A stretch of DNA of 64,000 bases from the NCBI GenBank assembly GCA_033675265.1, contig JAUJYZ010000534.1:47501-111500 (forward strand), written 5' to 3'. The notes under the pieces are model-generated. The model was given only the letters and a program-made list of their open reading frames with translations. It was not told the DNA's origin and did not search any database. This document shows positions 58,411-64,000 of the stretch, in pieces. This stretch comes from Actinostola sp. cb2023. Its lineage: Eukaryota; Cnidaria; Anthozoa; Actiniaria; Actinostolidae. Numbering within the stretch: the stretch's first letter is position 1; each line of letters begins with the position of its first letter. A program made the translations under genes and the position numbers.

Positions 58411-58804
58411 CTCTATTTAATATATTTTTTGTCAAAGAACGCACGAAATATGCACAAGAACGCGCGAAATGTGGGACCGTATTTTGGGTAGTTACTTCAA
58501 ACTGGCTTTCCAATCATTCATGCATGCAGAATCGCGCGATGAAAATTAACCAATCAGCGTGCGAGAATTCTACATTGGCTAGCGCGCGCTCGTACAGAGA
58601 TTTCCAAGTTTTCACTGTAATTTGTTGTTTTTCTTTCACCAGAATAGCTAGTTTCTTTGACAAAAAATATAATAAACAACTTATTAGTCGGCTAAGCATC
58701 TAATACGGCTGTGAATTTTTACTCGTCATGTATTTTGGCTCGCCTAAAGGCTCGCCAAAATACCAAATGACTCGTAAAAATACACAGCCGTATTATGCAC
58801 CTAT

Positions 58805-59909
58805 CAATGTTAAGCCGGCGGGGGGGGGGGGGGGAGGCCGGGCCTATGGCGGGGATTTGATTTTTTCAAGAAATTTCCAGTCAAATTCCCTCCCCAGGGG
58901 CTAAAAGGAAAGGTCAAATGTGGTAAAAAAATTGCATACCCAGAGCAAAATGTTCCTCATTTTGCGAGAGAAATAGTTTATATAAACCCATTTGTTAGTT
59001 TTGAAAAATACAACAAAAAAAGATCATCAAAACCCAAACTTCAGTTATTCAGGTCCACACTTGGACCAGATTGAGATGTTCAAGCCACATCAGTTTCACT
59101 TCTTCTCTTGTCAAAAGTGCCATTCTTGATACTTCATCAATAATTTCATCGGAAGGAACTGGGTAGCAAAGCGGTTGGAGGGGGATCATGATCACGCTTC
59201 AAGGGCGATTTTGTTGTAAATTCACGCGTCACGGACCAAAATGTCCGAAATTCACGAATCACGAGCGCTAGCCAAAATTTTGGAATTTCACGCGTGAAAA
59301 TGTTTAGATCTTAAACGTTCACGTTTCACAGAGCATAACAGCGGTAAATCACGAATCACAGTCGGTCAAAAGGGACGATCACGCATCACGTTGAAACATA
59401 AATTCACGCATCACGCTCGAATTTTAATGAATTTCACGATTTACGCTCCATTTTTTGGTCAAGTCACGCGTAACCCCTTTGCTACCCTGAAGGAATATCC
59501 TTGTACTGTTTTAATAAACAGATAGATTGTCACAAATTATCGTCATTCCAAACAAATCAATAGGTAAGTTACTTATGAAACTTGTTTGTCTTTAATGTAA
59601 GAGTAAAGTACGAACATTTGACTGAAATAACATTTGAGTATTTTTACTTACCTACGATACTCAATTAATAATACCATTCTTCTTGTGCTGTAAACGTGAT
59701 CACGTGAGTCTGATCACATACGTGTTGAAAGCATGCTTCGATCCGGCAGTTGTTTTGCCGCGGAAATTTCAATTTTACTTGTAATTTTACTTTTCAAATT
59801 TCCCCTACCCCGGGCAAGTGTTTAATCAAAATCCCAGCCCACGGATAGCACATCAAGTCAAACCCCCGCCATAGGCCCGGCCTCCCCCCCCGCCGGCTTA
59901 ACATTGATA
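58805..59909. mobile_element. 1.1-kb element with G/C-run TIR, TCAATGTTAAGCCGGC
   Basis: TCAATGTTAAGCCGGCGGGG at the left, continuing to AGGCCGGGCCTATGGCGGGG, is mirrored at 59866-59909. Arms are about 55 bp. It splits the hairpin described above and itself contains a nested MITE at 59160-59487. Confidence 0.9.
59160..59487. mobile_element. MITE, TIR GGGTAGCAAAG, filled with TCACG phrases
   Basis: GGGTAGCAAAGCGGTT at 59160 mirrors AACCCCTTTGCTACCC ending near 59487. The interior is built from about ten irregular repeats of ATTCACGCATCACG or its complement. This is the third nesting level at this site. Confidence 0.8.
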
Positions 59910-59942
59910 GGTGCATTAGATGCTTAGCCGACTAATAACCTC

Positions 59943-60537
59943 TATTTATTATACGACTGTGACGTAACTTTACCATAAAAGGGCACACATTCCTCCAAAT
60001 ATCCTAGCGTATTACCCACTGTAGATTGTCGTATTACCCGGCTTGTAACCCGGTAAAACCAGTTTTGAACACAACATATTTTGTACCAGTTTTGGCTTTC
60101 ATTGCAAAAAGAAAAAACACTATACAACGACAGAAAAGTATTTCTAAAGGGAATAGGGAAATAAACAACTACTTTTGAATGATATCTGTACAGAAAATAT
60201 GAAAAAAATGCAATCTTTTTGGTGAAAAAAGCCAACGAAACATCTCTCGAGCGCGCGCTCGATGGCGTATCGATTGTGTGATAGCGCGCGCATTTCACAA
60301 ACAAATCACAAAAACAGTTTTTGTACGGTAACAAATAAGTAAAGAAAGAAAAAAGAACGTTTTGGGGGGGTTTATTTTGTTGTCGTATAATAAACAATTT
60401 ATTACAGTTAGAGTTATGTAATACGGCTGGGCATTTTTACTCGTCTATTTGTATTTTGCCTCGCCTACGGCTCGTCAAAATACGGCAAGACTCGTAAAAA
60501 TATCCAGCGGTATTACACAACTCTAACTGTAATAACC
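59943..60537. mobile_element. Head-plus-hairpin module, copy C
   Basis: Same head (TATTATACGAC ... GTCGTATAATA, 59949-60393) and hairpin (60402-60537) as copies A and B with slightly more divergence. An array of at least four modules therefore spans 57.2-60.5 kb. Confidence 0.9.
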
Positions 60538-60637
60538 TATATTAAATCCCTCGGGACTACGGCCCTCGGGATTTATATGGCTTATTGCCTCCGTTCTCTA
60601 CGGAGCCCTCGAAGGGCCATGACACAATTTTTATTTC

Positions 60638-61127
60638 AGGTTATAAGTCGAGTTATAAGTCGACATACAAGTCGACATACAAGTCGAGTTACCGAAGTCG
60701 AGTTATAAGTCGACATACAAGTCGACATACAAGTCGACATACAAGTCGACATACAAGTCGACATACAAGTCGACATACAAGTCGAGTTATAAGTCGACAT
60801 ACAAGTCGACATACAAGTCGACATACAAGTCGAGTTATAAGTCGACATACAAGTCGACATACAAGTCGACATACAAGTCGACATACAAGTCGACATACAA
60901 GTCGAGTTATAAGTCGACATACAAGTCGACATACAAGTCGAGTTACAAGTCGAGTTACAAGTCGACATACAAGTCGACATACAAGTCGACATACAAGTCG
61001 ACATACAAGTCGACATACAAGTCGACATACAAGTCGACATACAAGTCGACATACAAGTCGACATACAAGTCGACATACAAGTCGACATACAAGTCGACAT
61101 ACAAGTCGACATACAAGTCGAGTTATA
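60638..61127. repeat. 12-bp satellite AAGTCGACATAC
   Basis: About 40 units of 12 bp, each with the palindrome GTCGAC. Every few units a variant AAGTCGAGTTAT or AAGTCGAGTTAC appears. Because 12 is a multiple of 3, all six frames stay open (for example Ser-Arg-His-Thr repeats), which is not evidence of coding. Confidence 0.97.
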
Positions 61128-61968
61128 ACACATGATGACATATAGTCGAGTTTGCCTGGAAACGAGCTGCGCGAATATTGCTGCACATAAAACTGCAGTG
61201 CCAGCTCACTCGAGCAAGGCGAAGTTATGGAGAAGGAGGATGAAAGTGGTAGTAAGTATGGTATGGAGAGCGACAGTAGGATCGAGAGTGAATCAACCGA
61301 GCAGGTATAGTAAATTGAAATGAAATGTATGATTTATTTTTAGTCGCCGTCTATTATTAATACTGAGCCTTATAGTTATAGTAAGTTATAAAATACTCGC
61401 CTCATGACTCATCGGCTTCTGCCAAAACCACGCGGCGGCCCGGCACCTCCTTCGTGTACCAGACAAAAGAGTCAAAGAGTCCAAGTTAATAACAATAGAA
61501 CGAAGCCAACAAAGAATACAATGGGTTTCTAGATACATCGTCGGAGCCGGCGGCCCGATCGAGCCACGTGAGCAGAACTCTTTGCAAATTAACGAGTCCA
61601 CCGCTGTTCTAGTTCTTCGTTCTTAACAATTTTTTATTGTTTATTAAAGAATGAAATAAAGACACTCTGATCAGCTATTTAGGTCACAAATAGTTTAACG
61701 TAGTAATAACAAAATTATGCTTTCAGAATGAAGTCCAGTGAAATTTGAAACAGACTCCATTTTGAAAATACATTCCGACACAGGGAACCCACATACATTT
61801 CATTATTTATTGAAAGCAAAATTGAAAATTGTGATATTTTTATGATAATTCCACATTTATGTAGTAGAGTGATGGCACTTATTACTCCTATTTTCAATTT
61901 TAAAATCTAGTGAATGAACTATTAAATACATGTATTTTATTAATATATATTTTTTAATTCACCTTCAG
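61128..61968. other. Upstream region of the right-hand gene, no exon recognised
   Basis: No element pair found. The exon at 61969 follows TTTTTAATTCACCTTCAG, a good acceptor, so at least one more 5' exon must lie here or further left. The frame 61132-61323 has no signature. Confidence 0.4.
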
Positions 61969-64000
61969 GTTTGTGAGTTTTTGAGGAACAGATTATGCAT
62001 AGTAGAATATGTGATCAAGAGATTTGAGGAGGAAAAGGTGAGCTTATTTGCTAAATTCTTGAGGTTAGAGACTGAGACTCTGAGTGGTTTTCAGCTGCAG
62101 TCTCAAATTAATGGAACAATAATATTTATTAAAAAGTTACTTATGCAACTCACTCTCATGCCAACAGCACTTGTCATATACGCACAAAGCTTTTGTTTTG
62201 AGAGAAGTTGAAAAAATCATCAAAAAGTCATCTAGTCCATTTCCATTCCAGCCCTTTCTTAGCCTCAATTCAGTGCAAATTATGCACCAATACCGACGAG
62301 AATGCGAAAAAGTGTTCACATTAAACAATAGAAACCATTTTTAATTGCACGGGTTATTCTATGGATTGAGGCTAAGCCTGAGCAAACGCATCTTTTGTCA
62401 AGGAGACTACAGCGGTGTCTAAACAACTCGAAACAGGAGTATTGAAACATGAGGGTCTGGTCATTGTTCGTGTAGCAGAATTTATTGTATCATTGGTTAA
62501 GATTTCTGTGTTGTATGGCATTAGGGAGTTTAAGATTTGCAAAACCTACGACGGCGTTGTCAACCGGAAGTATCGATAACTTTTGTTCTGGGTTTCGTAC
62601 ATTAGAGATTTTGTCCAAGCGTAAGCCTGTGAGGTTGTTTCATCCACAAGGAATACCTACATGTATCTATGAAGGTATGAAACTCCGAACAGAAGTTATT
62701 TACACTTCCATTTGTCGTCGCCGTCGTAGGTTTTGCAAATCTTATACTCCCTAAAATTATTTTGCTGTTGAAGGCACCTATCCTAAGACTGATGTTATAT
62801 AACAAAATGTATGTATATAACTAATGGTCCCATTTGTAATAACTCAAATGTAATAACTATCTCAGAAAAGGAGCTACAATTGTAGTGAACAAATCAGCAA
62901 CTACATGTAAGCTCAAAACAACAACATTGGGACAAACTTATTATAAATAAGACCTTAATTATATTACATTTCTATTACATTTCCATGTAATAAAAACTCT
63001 ATACTCTCTTTGTACAGATGTCCATTATAGCAACAGCTCATGCCAGTGATAAGGATTTGGGGGACCTTGGTCTGGTAAGAAAAGGGGACATTATTAGCCT
63101 GAGAAGATTTTGTTTCGATAAATTGGAAGAGAAAAAGCAGACACACAACAGGGATGAAAAGAGAGAGCTTTTAGAAAAGATTCTTGAACAAAACAAGGTA
63201 AAGAGAAAACAAGGAGCGTCAAATGGCCTGCATGTAAAGAGAACAAAAGGAAAAACTCCAACAGCCTGTGGGTCCAAAAAAATTCAACTTGGTTGGCTTC
63301 ACTTTGATAAAAAACGGAAACAATTTGTGGCTGTACGACAAAGTAGGGGAGGAGGCACAAGAGACATCCATCTTGCACTTGATGCCACAGTTCCCCAGAT
63401 TATAGAAATTGGCAAAGACCTATTTTTCCCTGACAAATCTAGTTTATTTGGGAACATGGAGATGATGGATTTTTCTTTGGCAAATTTCAGACAGGAAACT
63501 GTCGTAGACATTACTGTTGATAACAAAGTCTTGCCATTCACCTTAGAGAGATACATGCACTCCACCAAACTTCCAAAAGTCAGATTATACTTGGCTTCAA
63601 AGAAAAAGACATCTAACGAAAAAGAGGAAAATAGTTATACACTTCAAAGAGAGGAGGACAATCATTTGAATTCTTGCATTGAACTTCCCAGAACTCAGCC
63701 ATTGGTCCCTGACATATTTGGAAATGAATTTGATGATGCTATCTTCGACCAGCCTTCATTTGACTTGCATACTACAAGATCAATAATAGCAGAACAAGAC
63801 CAGGCATACCAAGAGAGTTTGCATGCAGACCAGTCAAAGTGTGAGGAGAAGAAACAGAAGTTGTTGTTAGAAATGGAAGAGGCAGAACAGCAGGAAAAGT
63901 TGCGTCAGTCACGACTCCTAAGAGTCCCTGATGAGCCAAGTGGTGGAAGCAATGCAGTCCTTATACAGGTGCGCCATGTCCACCTAGGAATTATAAGGCG
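61969..64000 (+). CDS. SAM-like / GGGTR-FFP / UBX-like protein, both ends outside visible exons
   Basis: Exon 61969-62037 (acceptor CACCTTCAG, donor GTGAGC) joins in phase 0 to exon 63018-64000, which is open to the right edge. The first 23 residues (VCEFLRN...IKRFEEEK) and the following block (ATAHASDKDLGDLGLVRKGD) together look like a SAM-like helical domain cut by the intron. Next come a Lys-rich linker, LGWLHFDKKRKQFVAVR, RGGGTRDIHL and DLFFPDKSS, a domain I know from uncharacterised cnidarian and fish proteins that often end in a HECT-like region. Then IIAEQDQAYQESLHADQ and a coiled EEKKQKLLLEMEEAEQQEK helix lead to VPDEPSGGSNAVLIQVRHV, which resembles the start of a UBX domain as in FAF1. 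A ubiquitin-pathway role is inference. The C-terminus is not in the window. GTAAAG at 63196 could be a donor, but reading on gives coherent protein. Confidence 0.75.
62296..62449. repeat. Dispersed repeat shared with 2780-2948 (inverse)
   Basis: Reverse complement of the repeat in the FYCO1-like intron, with scattered substitutions. It too lies inside an intron, between 62037 and 63018. Confidence 0.8.
62517..62756. mobile_element. Foldback MITE in intron, TIR AGGGAGTTTAAGATTTGC
   Basis: AGGGAGTTTAAGATTTGC plus AAAACCTACGACGGCG at the left mirrors CGCCGTCGTAGGTTTTGC and AAATCTTATACTCCCT at the right. Arms are about 35 bp and the interior is about 165 bp. Confidence 0.88.

Larger units (their letters stand above)
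58417..59935. mobile_element. Related module with a different head and stem, split by a 1.1-kb element
   Basis: The head 58417-58672 is bounded by ATATTTTTTGTCAAAGAA and mirror. It is followed by AACAACTTATTAG and a hairpin with arms TCGGCTAAGCATCTAATAC and core TTTTGGCTCGCCTAAAGGCTCG. The right arm is interrupted by 58805-59909 and finishes at 59910-59935. The core and the flanking ACTCGTAAAAAT phrases match copies A-C; the outer stem does not. Confidence 0.85.

Noticed and set aside
60585..61186. Ser-Arg-His-Thr or Cys-Met-Ser-Thr repeat proteins
   Set aside because: A 12-bp satellite keeps every frame open. No signal peptide, conserved flank or splice support.

Overview
The window looks like nuclear DNA of a marine invertebrate, most likely an anthozoan cnidarian (coral or sea anemone). 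The evidence is spliced animal genes with GT-AG introns, two cnidarian-style class A GPCRs, a FYCO1-like autophagy adaptor, a SAM/UBX-like protein of a kind expanded in cnidarians and fish, AT-rich intergenic DNA, and a very high load of short inverted-repeat transposons. The species cannot be fixed from the sequence. I see no prokaryotic operon, CRISPR array or virus.

Genes. (1) 1419-7501, plus strand: the 3' part of a FYCO1-like gene, eight phase-consistent exons giving coiled coil, FYVE zinc finger, a probable LC3-interacting motif and a GOLD domain; its 5' end is outside the window. (2) 23590-24498, plus: a class A GPCR exon lacking an in-frame start Met. (3) 33293-40599, minus: an unrecognised Ser/Arg-rich gene whose introns hold two 40-bp satellite arrays and a duplicated, probably dead copy of one exon. 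(4) 51643-52563, plus: a complete intronless class A GPCR with a TATA box. (5) 55947-56408, minus: a possible exon of an unknown gene. (6) 61969 to the right edge, plus: a SAM-like domain, a GGGTR/FFP domain and the start of a UBX-like domain; the gene runs off the window.

Repeats fill most of the rest. They include a decayed DIRS-type retroelement (16.1-17.4 kb), a 3.6-kb element with very long terminal inverted repeats (18.3-21.9 kb), several families of TTAA- or TA-flanked foldback MITEs, satellites with 12-, 14-, 19- and 40-bp units, (TAA)n tracts and a tRNA-like sequence. Elements are repeatedly nested in one another. The 43.7-51.3 kb interval is a set of palindromes inserted into palindromes, with a THAP-domain remnant in the middle. 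The 57.2-60.5 kb interval is a head-to-tail array of modules, each made of a TIR-bounded head followed by a hairpin with a shared core.

The genes show no functional linkage to each other. The most unusual content is structural: modular foldback elements whose stems differ but whose central loops share a CTCGCCTACGGCTCG-like core, and deep nesting that allows insertion order and one empty site to be read off.
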